A DNA stretch of 64,000 bases, taken from positions 44,107,967-44,171,966 of the forward strand of contig NC_064437.1 of assembly GCF_023343835.1 (NCBI RefSeq), read 5' to 3'. Each line of letters opens with the position of its first letter. Position 1 is the first letter of the stretch. This document shows, in pieces, positions 48,855 to 60,990 of the stretch. This DNA comes from Lagopus muta (lineage: Eukaryota > Chordata > Aves > Galliformes > Phasianidae). Both the position numbers and the translations under genes were made by a program. The notes beneath the pieces were generated by a model. It had not been told where the DNA came from. It saw nothing but the letters and a program-made list of their open reading frames with translations, and ran no database searches.

Positions 48855-48895
48855 AAATTGCTTACCTGAAAAACAGAAATGAGGTACCTCTGTAG
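48855..48895 (-). promoter_or_regulatory. Recursive-splice-like site (strong motif)
   Basis: On the minus strand, CCTCATTTCTGTTTTTCAG is followed immediately by GTAAGCAATTT. A full-strength 3' splice site directly abuts a full-strength 5' splice site, at the 48866/48865 boundary. This is the architecture of recursive splice sites reported in long introns of vertebrate neuronal genes. The reported vertebrate sites are usually followed by a short exon with its own donor; I do not see a strong donor within about 150 nt downstream, which weakens the case. Confidence 0.3.
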
Positions 48896-49168
48896 AAATA
48901 TGAGATTTCTGCCACTCCCCCAATACATCTGTCTGCCTTATGCAGTCATTGGTGAAGTCAATACAGTATGTTTGAAGATGTATCATGGAGTGGGATGCCA
49001 GGCATCAAACCTTTAGCAGATGACTCACTATACTATTAAGAGCAATGATTTAACAGAACAGAATATTTGAAAGAGATGGTAAGCTTAAGAGATGATCAGC
49101 TTAACTAGTCACAAGAGAAACAAACCCACAACTTGAGACCATACTCCTTTTCTGAAATGCTTCTACAG

Positions 49169-49223
49169 CACACATTGCCAGAAGTTTCAGGAGATCATTC
49201 TAGACACTCAAGGGTCCGCTCAG
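49169..49223 (+). other. Candidate cryptic exon, 55 nt
   Basis: An acceptor-like CTTTTCTGAAATGCTTCTACAG is followed by 55 nt open in two frames (one reads THCQKFQEIILDTQGSAQ) and an excellent donor CTCAG|GTAAGA at 49224. The acceptor is mediocre. I do not recognise the peptide. Confidence 0.2.
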
Positions 49224-49363
49224 GTAAGACTAGCTAACAGGGCAATAAAAAAGATTACATAAAGATGCTAAAACAAGATCTTCTCTTTTTCTTCTGCTTA
49301 CGAGGGTTTTTGTTTAATTTGGAAGAAGGTTGTCTTCTTATAAGACAAAATGATGACAATAAC

Positions 49364-49381
49364 TTTTTTTTTTTTTTTTTT
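49364..49381. repeat. T18 homopolymer tract
   Basis: Eighteen consecutive T with no associated retrocopy visible. Confidence 0.95.
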
Positions 49382-49673
49382 GACTTTAAATATCTACAGA
49401 AAAATTCCTGTGGGCTTTTGCATAGCCAAGCAACTGTGTAAGCTTGGTGAATCTGGCAGTCTTGGATAGCATCCTTCCCCATTTATAGCAATGATGGGTA
49501 AGTCCTGGACACACATGGCTCTAAGATTTATTGACTTCAAGTGCAATTAATATCCAAGCCTCTGGGAAGCTTATATAAAGCTATTAGTCTGTTCAAAGGA
49601 GGGAAAAAAAAATCATCAAATGGTTGTTCTGAAAGTTATTTTTTCTGTTTTTCTTTGTCTCAAAAAGAAAGAA

Positions 49674-49702
49674 GTGTGTGTGTGTGGGGGGGGGGGGGGG
49701 GG
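49674..49702. repeat. (GT)6-G17 tract
   Basis: Six GT units (49674-49685) run directly into 17 consecutive G (49686-49702). A G17 run in AT-rich DNA is unusual and can form a G-quadruplex. Its true length is uncertain because such runs are hard to sequence. Confidence 0.95.
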
Positions 49703-49799
49703 CGGAACTTTGTAATTATAAATCTTCTGAAATTGTAACTTGGGAAAAGACTTTTCAAATAAAATGTTTCCCAGAAAAGAATATTTGGCAGTGGTTGGC

Positions 49800-50350
49800 T
49801 CTTGTTTTCCCTAATAACCATTAAAAGTCTGCCCTAGTAAACCATTTTACTGCAACGTTTGAAATGGTAGAGTTTACATTTTATTTAATGAATAGTTGCA
49901 GAGCATTAAAGCAACATCTCGTCGGCAAAACAGCTCCTTATCCTCGCTTTGTCTCAATTGGTTTTTTTACATTTCATTTTCAATGACATGTCAGCCGTCT
50001 CTCACCAACCTCAAAGGAAAGTTGAATGCGGGGCTTACAAAGTTAAGCTGACATTTGCTCTCTTCCAATAAAAAATATTTAGTCCATTAAACATAAATAC
50101 CTGTCATTATGATACATGGACTGGGTACAAGCCTCCCGTTTCCCTCTGATGTTTATTACATCCAAACAACTGCAGTGCCTGCATGTTTTCAACTTTAGTG
50201 TATTGATTAAACTTTTAAATGGCTGCCATATAACCCAGGGACATCAGGAAGATTAATTTGCGTCAATGTTCATCTGTAATTCATTAGCCATTTATTCTTT
50301 ACAACCACATGGGCTATCAAGAAAATGCAGGCCATTTTTCACTCTGCACA
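49800..50350. promoter_or_regulatory. Candidate conserved non-coding element
   Basis: This block has complex composition with no simple repeats and few frames. It carries dense homeodomain-type sites (GATTAATTTGCG, TAATTCATTAGCC, TTGATTAAAC) and a perfect TGACATGTCA palindrome (49984-49993) matching the TGACA/TGTCA half-sites used by TALE homeodomain factors. The overall look is that of a vertebrate developmental enhancer, and it is my strongest candidate for deep conservation in this window, but I cannot align it here. Confidence 0.4.
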
Positions 50351-53300
50351 GGCTTGGGAACAGATCCTGAAATTTGTGCTGCATACAAATAAGCTCCCCA
50401 GGCCCGGCCACTTAAACTGCTTGGTTTTTCAAAAGTTAAAGTTGGGAATAATAGCGGGAAAAAAAAGGAACATAAAAAACCAGAAATGGACAAAATATAT
50501 GTCCTCAGGGTACGAGGGATTTAACTGAGTTTGTCCACTGTCTTTTCATCCATGGATTATGGTTTCTTATTTCAGTCAGATTAAAATAACTGAAACTTGT
50601 TTCTGTGCAATTTCTGTGCAAAGGCCATAAATAAAATGAGTTGCACCCCCTTCTAATATCTTCTAAGATGCAGTTACTTAGAGAAAGCTGGAAAGTGGCA
50701 GTGAAGTATAAAAAGCTCATGCCTTAAGGAGGTTGTAGCTGTGAATCTAGGAAAAAGATACGGTTTTAACCAAATCTCACATTTATTGTGGATTCCAGTC
50801 CTGCATTTATTTGGTAAAGTGCCCAGCTAAATATTGGTATGTTTCCTTAGGGTAGAGGTAAGCCATCTGGCTCCTTGATTTGCCCTGCTGACCCCTTGGC
50901 ACAGTATGAAGTGCATATTAAATAAGGAAAAGGAAAGAGAACAGCTATAAAGCAAAAAAAAACCAAAAAAAAAAAAACCCATGAATTTTACAATTACAAC
51001 ACAGAAAGATCAATGAAATGCATCCTGGTTTCCTTCCTCTTCTCTACCTATAAATAAAACAGTGTCACAGTGTAATCTAAACTCATAGGGGTATGACATT
51101 AGAGTCCTTGGCAGTAATTTAGATCCGAAAAAAAACAAAGATCTCATGTAAGACAAAGTTAACTGGTTCCCTGTTGCACCCTGTAACAATAAAATCTCCA
51201 GGTGGGCTTAATACATCATCTAGGATATCTGCCTACAGCAACAGTCCCTATGCAGCCATCTTAAAACATGGATTTATGCATATATATGAAAGAAAGGAAG
51301 TATGAAACAATTTGCTCCTGGTACCAGTGATTAACTTACTGGTGAATATCAACCCAGGTGAGGAGAAACACAGAGAGAGCACCTGAAACTGGCATAACCC
51401 TAGCATGGTGTAACCCATGGCAAAGCTGCAAAAGAGGCCACACAGTAAGCTACATAAGGATGTAGCTTCAGAAAGTCTGGGGAAGTGGACAATCAAAAGT
51501 ATAGCACATCTGCACGTGAATGACAAAACATCAACTGTGAAGGGTTGCACTTCTTGTTGAACTCCTTGCTAATGCAAAGCTGATGTGACGCTCAACCTGC
51601 TCATGCCTCGGTTCCTCACAGCTCATGAGCCATGAACCCATTACAGGACGCTCTCTGAGGCACAATGGGAAACAAACTCTAACAAAGTTCAAGGGGAGCA
51701 GAGGTGGTGGTGTTGGACCCAAACACAGCCTCCTCTATGAAGCAGCACAAGATTTTAGCCTATATCCTCAAGTAGCAGAGCTTCAAAGAAATAAATGCTT
51801 CCCTGCAGTTATATAACCAGACAAAAAATGCCATTTGGTACATGCTTTGGCAGTTTGCATACCACTATACATATATATAAGCAATCTGCAGGTGGCATTG
51901 CTAAGAAGCGTTTCTGTCAGTTGACTGCCTTCTAAGTGCCCAAAACTAAATGACCAAAAAATAATAATTACCAGACAGGCAGGGATGCACTCAAAGTGAA
52001 TCCTGGATAAAATTTTGTGTTTTATTGCATACTTGAAATTTAGACTGAGTTCACCAAACGATTCATTGTGGTTCATCAATCTCACAAGCAAGTCTGAGCT
52101 GATTTGTGGTTTCGTTTTGCACAAATACTTACTTCTAATAGGCAGGAGAAAATTAAATGCATTTTGGTCAGATATTTGGCTTCCTTTGAATTTGAAAGTT
52201 GAGTCAAAAAGAATGTTGGGAAATGAGCCAGTTACAAAGCCATATGGACAAGGAAAACAAAGTCCATTTATCCAAATCTGGATAGTTTTATGCTATACAT
52301 GTAACTCAAATCACTCTGGTCTGCATTTTGCCTCACTTCGCAAGGAAAAGATGAATTTCAGCTTCATGTTTTTTATTTTATTTTGGTTTTATCAGCTTTA
52401 GTAAGACCTTCAAAATAATTTAAATGTAATCTGTTTGCAGTGAAATAATTTCCTGTTACGACAAGAGACATGCCAGGAGTTTCAGCAATGAAAACACCCT
52501 GATAAAATGTGGGATGGAAATACTGCAAAATTTACCTAGCTTAAGTAGAAAAAAAATGCAATGGTAAAACTATATCTTAGAGCAAAACAACCTGTAGTAC
52601 AACCATGGAATTTCTGTTACATAATTTTTTTAATATATATATATATATATATGCATACATATATCTCATGTAATTTGCAAAACATTTGCAAGTGTCTAAG
52701 AAGAGAGCCATTTTATATATGGTGGAAGCATTTTCAGCCTTACTTCTGTGGATATCAGAAACTTCCTCACTGTGCTCACCAAAGAGTGTTTCCTTAGAAC
52801 GTTTATTTTTCTATTGCTAGCACTAACTTACAATATGATGCAGTTAAGATGCAGCAAGAGCTTGGGATCCAGCTGTTGAACCTCACAGGCTGTGTGTGCC
52901 ACAGCCCCATGGCACAGGAGCGGGTACACGGGAACTCTGTCATGCTGCAGGAATCTTCAAAGGGGAAGAGGAGCTGGCTTTGAACTCATACTTGCACCAG
53001 GGGGGCCGAAAGCGGCAGAGCCCAGGACTCAGCCATTTGTTTTCATTTTCATATAATGATGTGTCTAGCTCTCATGGTTGTGCAGAAAACTGTATCAACT
53101 CAAACCATATGTTAACTGAGGCAGCAATATGTTCTTAAATTGGCAGACAGCTCAAAATGACAGTTCAGCAAGATGTGAACTATTTTCAATCATCTCAATA
53201 GGGTGTTAACTCTGAAACCTAAATATTGCCTGTATATGTATTTTATTAACCATTTCACTTCTAAGTACTTTGAACAAGATCATTAATCTGTTCCTCCATA

Positions 53301-53562
53301 GTTTCCCAAGACCCAATATCCCAACTTGTAATACGAAAGCATCTGTCTGTATTGAACCTAATTATATGCTGGGCTAAATCATTTTGAACAGCTCACTATA
53401 AATGTATTTATCTTTACACAATCATGAAGCACTGAAGTCCTGTCATCTCCTTTTTAGAGATGGAGTAAAAATGCAAGAATATGATACAAAGGAAACAGAA
53501 GACAGATCAGCTGAGCTTAAGCCTTTTGTCTGAACAGTAGATTATCTTTTCCTTTTACACAG
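50351..53562. other. AT-rich non-genic DNA
   Basis: No gene is recognised. An (AT)10 microsatellite lies at 52633-52652 with adjoining CATA units. A-rich low complexity occurs at 50955-50978. A weak minus-strand exon candidate (51340-51382) is described separately. Confidence 0.55.
51340..51382 (-). other. Candidate cryptic exon, 43 nt, minus strand
   Basis: On the minus strand, GGGTTATGCCAGTTTCAG precedes 43 nt open in one frame (VLSLCFSSPGLIFT), followed by CCA|GTAAGTTAA, a near-ideal donor. The acceptor is only moderate. I know no homologue. Confidence 0.15.
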
Positions 53563-53600
53563 AAGTTATGTGGAGACAGTGAAAAATCCACTGAATTAAA
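53563..53600 (+). other. Candidate cryptic exon, 38 nt
   Basis: TTATCTTTTCCTTTTACACAG (ending 53562) is an excellent acceptor. It is followed by 38 nt and by GTAAGTAAC at 53601, an excellent donor. The frame starting at the first base is open and reads KLCGDSEKSTEL; the other two contain stops. I do not recognise the peptide. Together with 36081-36102 this is the best exon-like signal on the plus strand, but transcript data are needed to tell it from chance. Confidence 0.3.
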
Positions 53601-54026
53601 GTAAGTAACTGAAGCTGAATATTTAAGAGAGTACTATTATACATATTGGTAGTAGATTTATTTTTTAAAAGGTTGCGTGCAGTTCAGTTCAAATTAATTC
53701 AGTTCTTTCACTGAATGCCGTAGACTTTTTAAGGATTTGCTTTGAAATTTAGGGCCAGCTTATTATAGAGCACCAAATCTTATGCCCTTACCTCTAACTG
53801 GTCAAGTTTATTAATAATGTCTCATTTTTAGGATCTGGCACACAATGTAACAAATATAAGACAAATGCAAATTTTAAAACCAACAGAGATTGGTCAAATA
53901 CAGGATCTGGATCAGTGATAGCTTTTAAAATCACATTCTCCTGAAGCAATGCAGAAAAAAAAGAGAAAATAAAAACACTTAAAAATGCATTTGCTTATGT
54001 CTGAAGTTTATTTCTTTTCCTTCTTC
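53601..54026. other. AT-rich non-genic DNA
   Basis: Nothing recognisable is seen. Confidence 0.55.
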
Positions 54027-54047
54027 TTTTTTTTTTTTTTTTTTTTT
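54027..54047. repeat. T21 homopolymer tract ending in an acceptor-like CTAG
   Basis: Twenty-one T followed by CTCTAG make a strong splice-acceptor-like context at 54053. The next GT (28 nt on, GGTATAAT) is a poor donor, so I do not call an exon. Confidence 0.9.
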
Positions 54048-54053
54048 CTCTAG

Positions 54054-55511
54054 GCCAGTCAGACAAAGAGGCTGGCAGCCGGTATAATTGAAAGTGTTTT
54101 CTTACCCAGCAAGTACTTCAGTTTTTAAGCCAGAGCAGTAAATGCATCTGAGCCAGGAATGGAAGTTGGCTATTTATTACTCAGGTGACAATATAGGTTA
54201 CAAGAAAGTAGATAGCATGATAAAGCTTCAGCCTGGCCAGACTACATGGGCAAAAATGACTGCAAGTCCTTGTGCCAGCATCACTCTCTTTCAAACAACT
54301 GACAGCAAAACCTCTGTCTAGTTTGTGAAGCATTTTGTGATGAAAGGCTCTCCACACATGTAAAATATTATTACTACATTTGCAAAATGAAATTTGTAAG
54401 AGAAAAAGCACAGAACACGCCAACAACAATAAAGCAATCAATTGAAATAGGATGCAATAACTTGCAATAAATTGCTTTGTAGACAAGGATTAAATTGTTT
54501 CAGCACCAGCCACCCAATCCAACTTAACTAACAAAGAGAAAAAAGAAATGAGAAACATTTGCTTAAAAAGCTCATAACTGTCAATGTGTTCAGAACACCA
54601 GTATGTCCTGCTACACCTAATACCTTTGTCAAGGTGGCCTATCTGGAACTACTCTTTCCATTCCCTGAAGACTTCAGTTGCAGAGTTCCCCCACAGACTC
54701 TCACTGTATTTGCCAGCACTGGATCTCTGCTTGGGGTCCGAGTTTGAGACAATCCAGATCCACACACATAAACCCCTCTCCCTGCCCCCCCTTCAGTATC
54801 ACTCATCACAGCTTAAGCTTGTCTGGTTTGCACTGGCAATGACCTGGATGCTGCACATGCTACAGTGCAATAAGCGAATAACAGCAATGACCCTGTGCAA
54901 TATTGTTTTTTCATAAAGATGTACTTAACCTTCTTCTAACATTATTGTTATAACTTTTTTCTCTGCACAGATTCTACAAATTGGCATTACATATACTGAG
55001 GCAGGCACTTGGTCTTAAATCCTTGTGTTAAACATTATCTTTGAATAAAAGTTTTAAGATCTTTGGTTTAGTATTCCACAAGATCTTTTAATAAGTCAGC
55101 ATCTCAAATCTTAATACTTTCTTCTATCAACACATAAGATTGTAAGTTCATCTTCTGCACATAGTTATGTATTAAGTAACATCAAGACTGATCCTTCAAA
55201 TGACACAGAGTTAGAAATTCAAAAACAGGCTGATAGTCCATTTGTGCCATGGCCTATGTCTTGCAGCACATGTTCTATCTGAGCCTGGAAAACAACTAGC
55301 AGTACATTTGGTGGTAAACTAAAGAGTTACCATTCATATTCATTTTAATGTGTCAAGACAATTAAAGTCTTGGCTGTCCTCTATCCTAACAGAAAAAGAA
55401 TCCCAAAAATGCTTTTTCTTGTTAAGTAACAACATGGAATTGCAGTGCAAAGTGGTGACTGAATCAGCCTTTAACAGTAGTCATAGAAAAGAAGGCTACA
55501 CTACAAAGTAG
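54054..55511. other. Non-genic DNA
   Basis: I recognise no gene or repeat family. Frames at 54181-54916 are short and domain-free. Confidence 0.55.
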
Positions 55512-56104
55512 GATTGTAGAGGGGCAGGATCACCCCCCTCACCCTGCTGGCTGTGCTCCTTTTGATGCAGCTCAGGATACAGTTGGCTTTCTGGGCTGCA
55601 AGGGTCCATAGCTGGCTCATGTCCACCTTTCCATTCAATAGTACCCCAAGACGTTTTTGGCAGGGGTGTGTTCTATCCTTTCATCCCCCAGCTTGTATTG
55701 ATATGGGGGTTGCCATGACCCAGGTGTTAGACCTTGCATTTGGCTTTGCTGAACCTCATGAGTTTCTTCTCGGCCCACTGATTGAGCCTGTCTAGGTCTC
55801 TCTGAATGGCATCCTCTCCTCAGGCATGTCAACTGTACCACACAACTAGGAGTCATCCTCAAATTTACTGAGAGTGCGTTGATGAAGATATCAAGGAGCC
55901 TCTGTCCCAATACTGACCCCTGCGGGGCACTGTGTGTCACTGACCTCCATCTGGATACTGAACCACTGACCATCACTCTCTGGGTACAATATTGCAACCA
56001 GTTCCTTGTCCATCAAACAGTCTGTCCATCAAATCAAAATCTTTCTGATTTAGAGAGAAGGACGTTGTGGGGCACCACGTCTAAAGCCTCACTGAAGTCT
56101 TGAT
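55512..56104 (-). mobile_element. CR1 LINE internal fragment (reverse transcriptase)
   Basis: This old, diverged CR1 ORF2 fragment on the minus strand is truncated at both ends; the CR1 3' end is missing. It runs from the RT palm (complement of GACGTGGTGCCCCACAAC near 56068-56085) through QGSVLGQRLLDIFINALS to the block complementary to GCTCCTTTTGATGCAGCTCA near 55554. The catalytic-box position reads FEDD rather than FADD, soon followed by a stop, and a short deletion has removed residues between FIN and the catalytic segment. The frame at 55635-55997 is only the longest surviving open piece. Confidence 0.88.
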
Positions 56105-57204
56105 AGTCTACATCAGTGACTAAAATTGTAAGTTAATTTGATGTGATTTCCAAATTAATGTAATGTATTATAGGATTAAATTTGCAGATGTCACTAAATA
56201 TTATTCTTGACTAATTTAAATACTTGAGAAAAATTCACATATGGATCTAAACCCACAAAAAATATTGAACTGGTAACAAAGAGAACCGTAATGTTTTCTG
56301 AGTTTATAGCTAGCACCTCAGATCACTACAATGTTTTTGTAAGAAAAAACATATTTCCAAAGTCTAAACTCACATTCAGCAAAATACTGCAAAGCCCATT
56401 TCGTACATCTCTGTACTGGGAATAAACAGGGCTCTGTTCCACGTCCTGGACTATCTGGGTAAGAAGCTGCTGCACAGGCACTGGTGAGCCAAACTGAGCT
56501 CAGTGGTGCTCCATAGGGAATACAATCTCCAACTGAGATGATGCTTGGGAACACTTGCCAAAACTGGGTCAACAGGGTGTACCACTGAGCACTGTGAGTT
56601 GCAGCGTAAGAGAGAGCTAATAGGAGGTTTCTCCTTAGAGGTCACTGGTGAGAGAGTTAAAATTAAACTGTCAGATGGCATTGTGAAGGTAGAGAAAAAC
56701 CCTGTTCCTCCTTCAGACTTCTACAATACCCTCCAACTCTCATTAGCATGTTGTTATTCTTCTGTCTGGTGTTTTGGTGAATGTACCTGTGACTGCTGTG
56801 ACCTGTGCTGGGGTGCATGCTGCTCACTGCCAAGTGCATTGTTACTCCCAAGTGATTTAGGATTTGCAAATCACTAAGCTGGGAAAGGACTGAGCCATCA
56901 AAGCTACAGCATGGCCAAGATGGCAGCCTCTCCTAACATGTGTAGCCACAGAGTATTGCATGCTTAGGCAGTTTTATTAATGAAAGCACATACAGCTAGA
57001 GATTTTCCGACTCATGCCCTTGATCAGCATTTTGTGCATTTCTTGCTCTTAAAAGCTTGAAACACATTGATCTCCTCAGAGACTAGCTCTTAGCCACTTT
57101 GAACCCCTGGGCCAGGTGTTTTAAGATGTCTATTAATAGAAATAAACCCAGCACACTCAGCTGCTTCTACTTTTTAAGGGGAGAGTTGGTGTTGAGTACT
57201 GGAA
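56105..57204. other. Non-genic DNA
   Basis: No gene is recognised. Frames at 56318-56877 overlap on both strands without domains. Confidence 0.55.
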
Positions 57205-57320
57205 AATGAGCCCAATTCATTAGTTGCTTAAGTTAGGATTTACAACTGGAGTTTTCAAAAGAACTTAGTAGTACAACTGGATATTCAGAAGAGCTTAACT
57301 CCCAATAGGCAATGAAAAGA
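57205..57320. repeat. Possible old interspersed repeat with 30-bp internal duplication
   Basis: Two imperfect tandem units start ACAACTGGA (57242-57268 and 57272-57297) and share a TTCAxAAGAxCTTA-type segment, with a period of 30 bp. The surrounding wording (CAAAAGAACTTAG, AGCTTAACTCCCAATAGGC) resembles old palindromic repeats that I recall from bird and turtle genomes. The family is not assigned. Confidence 0.4.
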
Positions 57321-60300
57321 AGCAGCCAGCATCTCAAAATACTCTGTGTCCAGCAGCTTACGCTGACCCTCATTGACTAAAGAAACTAGAAAACTGGATC
57401 CAATAAAATTGCCAAATTTACCTTAATTAGTATGTTTCCTTAATGCTCCATTACTCAAATTCAAAACCATTGAAGTTTATTGCCTGCTCATGGCACCCTG
57501 AAGAGGGGTTTTATTTGCTGAGCATTCAGCAGCTTGCAGTGTTCTCAGCAAGAGCTATTGTATAAATTACTTTTGAAAATACAATTCTGCAAGATTCATT
57601 TTGTGCTCACATTTTGAAAATCTTATATTTCAAGTATGAAGTAGGTCAGAAACATAATATGCAGCGGGAACACTTTACTCTGATAGAATATATTACAACT
57701 TAAAGTTGAATCAGACTCCTGCACTCCTTCCGCAGGTAGAGGAGGAACTGAGTGCCCAAGATCTGGACAGACACATTCTTAGACAGTAATCTGCACATTT
57801 GAAGAACATCTGTAAAATGGCCAAGTTGCAGTACAGATTCACAAATTACTAAGTGGTGGTATGATGTGCTGTGCCCTCTGAAAGTACATCTAGAATGCTA
57901 CTGCTTATTTTTTATGGACTGTCCTCTTGAAAAGATGAAGATCTGAAAATCTTCAATATCTTTTTTTTTTTCTGACTGAAACATGTCTTTCTTCTTCCTA
58001 ATTAAAATGAATCTAATTTCTATTGTAACAATGTCTTTAAAAATTTATTTTCAAAACAGAAACAACCAACACAACCCTACTCCATGTTACAATTATTTCC
58101 TGTATTCCTAAAGGATAATGAAGTATCAAACAAAATGGAATTTGATAAAATAAATTTCCTCTTTGCCATAAAAATTTCAATTACAATGTATCATTTGAAA
58201 CAGAAGAAATATTTTTCCCTAAACAACTATGCATAAGAGAAAGCATTTAAACAATACAAAAATAGTTGAGAATTGGAGTCAGCACCCTTCATTACTGAAT
58301 TAACTGCTTAACTAGATCTTTTTTAGTAATGTAAAAAATAACTACATTAAAACCTAGTGGCACTCTAGCAACTTGTAAATAGGAATATGCAACATTGATA
58401 CAGTTTCTGTCAGAAGTAGATTCAGTTTTGTTTACACATCAACAGCCGATGGTACAACTACTAGGCAGAAATTACTGGACATGGAATCTTGCCCACAGAA
58501 GCTGTCCTTGACATTGGCGTTGGCATTTGAAGCTGCTTACACTGTCTGTAATTTTGTGGTATCTCTAGGATTAAAACTCAAGGCAATTGTATCTGGCTTT
58601 CTATACTAATACCACAGTCTCACGGAAAAGTTACACGATAGAGGTGTCAAAAAACTTTTTAACATCTCTGTAATATTGAAAAAAAGGTCCTCCCAGGAAG
58701 CTTTTTCTTTCTAAAGAGTCCTGTCCAAAGTATATGTGAAAAATGATTGCTAGTTGTGTCCAAGTATTACATTTCTCATGAAGGATGAGTTATCTACATT
58801 GCACACCACACATTTGAATCTATGGCTTAGACCAGAAAAGCCCTCATCGCTTGTCAATTTCCTTATAGTTACTTTGCTGATAGGTACGCTATAAAATTAT
58901 TAAATCACAAAATGCGACTGCCTATGTAGCACTACTTTGGGGCCCATTGATTTGTTTAAGGCTCAAAACTGTCTGCATTTTTTTCCTGTCTTTTCTTTCT
59001 CTCTCTCTCTTTTTTTTAAAAAACTTTTTTTCTTTTTTCCATCTAAGCTACAAAAAACAGTCTTAACTTAGGCTGAGTATTGAACTATAAATTCTAGGAG
59101 TTTGACAAACTGTACACCCAGCTGAAGAATAAAAGACCAAATAGGATTCTGCTTCCATGAAACTTATTTTTCATTTTTAAACAATATATAAAGGGGAAGA
59201 CAGAACTCTTCTTTTCTATTCCTCTACTTACTTACAAATGTCATCTGAGATTGAACACATTTCTGATCTTAAGCAAAGACATATAACTGATGTCATGTAG
59301 GATAAACAAGACTTTTCTGAGGACACATGCTAAGATTATCATTATTCATATGAATTTAGATTGCATGTGTCATTCAATATTTAAGAATTTACTTGAAGAA
59401 ACAAATTAATTTAGATAACTTTCTCAGGAAACTTTTTTTGTGTGCGTGTGTCTATCTGAATTTCAAGGTTCAGAATCAACTTTGCAGTCAAAAGCCACTG
59501 GAAGAGGAAATACCAGAATTATTGAAGGGAAGTTTATTCCAGTCCAGCTTTCAGAAAAGCTGCAAAGTGATATCTAGTTTGGCTGTGTTCTAAAACATCC
59601 TTACCATACCCTCCACTCTTATCCTAACACAACCTATCAAGTATTTCAGAAACTTAGAAGTTTAGATAACACAGGCCGACATTCTTTCAATGGCATGAAG
59701 AAGCAAGACAAAGAAAAGCAATACAGCTTTTAAAGTATCAGAAACGCATCTTAAAAACTGAGCACTCCTGTGGTATCTCTGACATGTTGGTGTTTAGAAA
59801 GCAGGGGAGGAAGGGAGTGGTTGAATCAAGGGGAAAAGCTGGTCTTTGAATCTACATTCTTAACTAATTTGTTTCGAATTCTGCCACAGTCTTACATGTG
59901 AGAAATGACATTAAGGGCAAAGGGTGACGGTGCAGAGATAAAGCTACAAGAAGGTATTTAAGATACTTGCCAAGAAAAAAGCACTCATCTGATAAAAATT
60001 TAGACAGGAAGGATGCCAAAAACCAGGAGAGACACAACGGAGAGATTTGATGAGGTGATTGCTGCTGCAGTTGTCAGGCTTGTCAGTAGAAAGGGGATGC
60101 CAGATTTTAACTCAAAAATAGTGTCAGCTTAAGAGTTGCCTGTTTTTCACCACATGTTTCTAATTAAGATGACATTAGGAACTTACTTCTGGCAACTATA
60201 AATAAACTGTTTTGGATTAAGTGTAAAAGATTAGGTACCAGGGCTTTCCAATATGTTAAAATTGGGGAAAAAAAAATCAAAACCAAACTTGTTACAAAAA

Positions 60301-60966
60301 GCAACCCCTACAACAAGTTGTGAAACTGACACAGTTCACAATAATACCAAGGTGGGTTTGAATTTGAATTACAAAACATTAAGGAAAAAAAGATACTCGT
60401 TAACTAGAGTCTGAAATCTTCAGTGAAGCCATTTTTCTGTTTTACTTTGAATTGCTTTTATGAGACGCTCTTCAGATTAACTGCAGTACTTTAGAAAACT
60501 TCAAACATTAAGATCTTCTTAACACTCAAAAAATTAAACAGCCAAAAAAACTCCAAAAAACCGACTGAAACCTAAGCTCATCTGGCATTCACAGTTTTTG
60601 TAAAACCCAGCCTTCATCACTTCTTCTGATTATCTGCAAACACCTTTTTTATAATTCCTTTGATGAAAAAATTTACTGCATTACGTTTGTACGTGTGTCC
60701 ATGCAAGTCTTAGACATATTGAGAGACTACTGAACTAACCAGGGGAAGTTACAAAAAACAAGTAAATGAAATGCCTTATAATGCATTAGTATGGGAATGT
60801 TTCTAACACCAGGGTCAAAATTTGGAATATATTTGAAGAGGCAGCTGGAAAGAACAGCCTTTCAATTTACAGTCTGAATAATCAGTGAGGGTTAGTCACA
60901 AGACTTGGCTAATTTACACTAGACAGGATCTGGAGCCATGCTTTGGCTGTAATGAGGCCGTAATTT
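57321..60966. other. AT-rich non-genic DNA
   Basis: No gene or known repeat is recognised. A pyrimidine-rich low-complexity patch lies at about 58980-59042. Confidence 0.55.
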
Positions 60967-60990
60967 AAATAAATAAATAAATAAATAAAA
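60967..60990. repeat. (AAAT)5 microsatellite
   Basis: Five AAAT units followed by AAAA. Confidence 0.9.
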
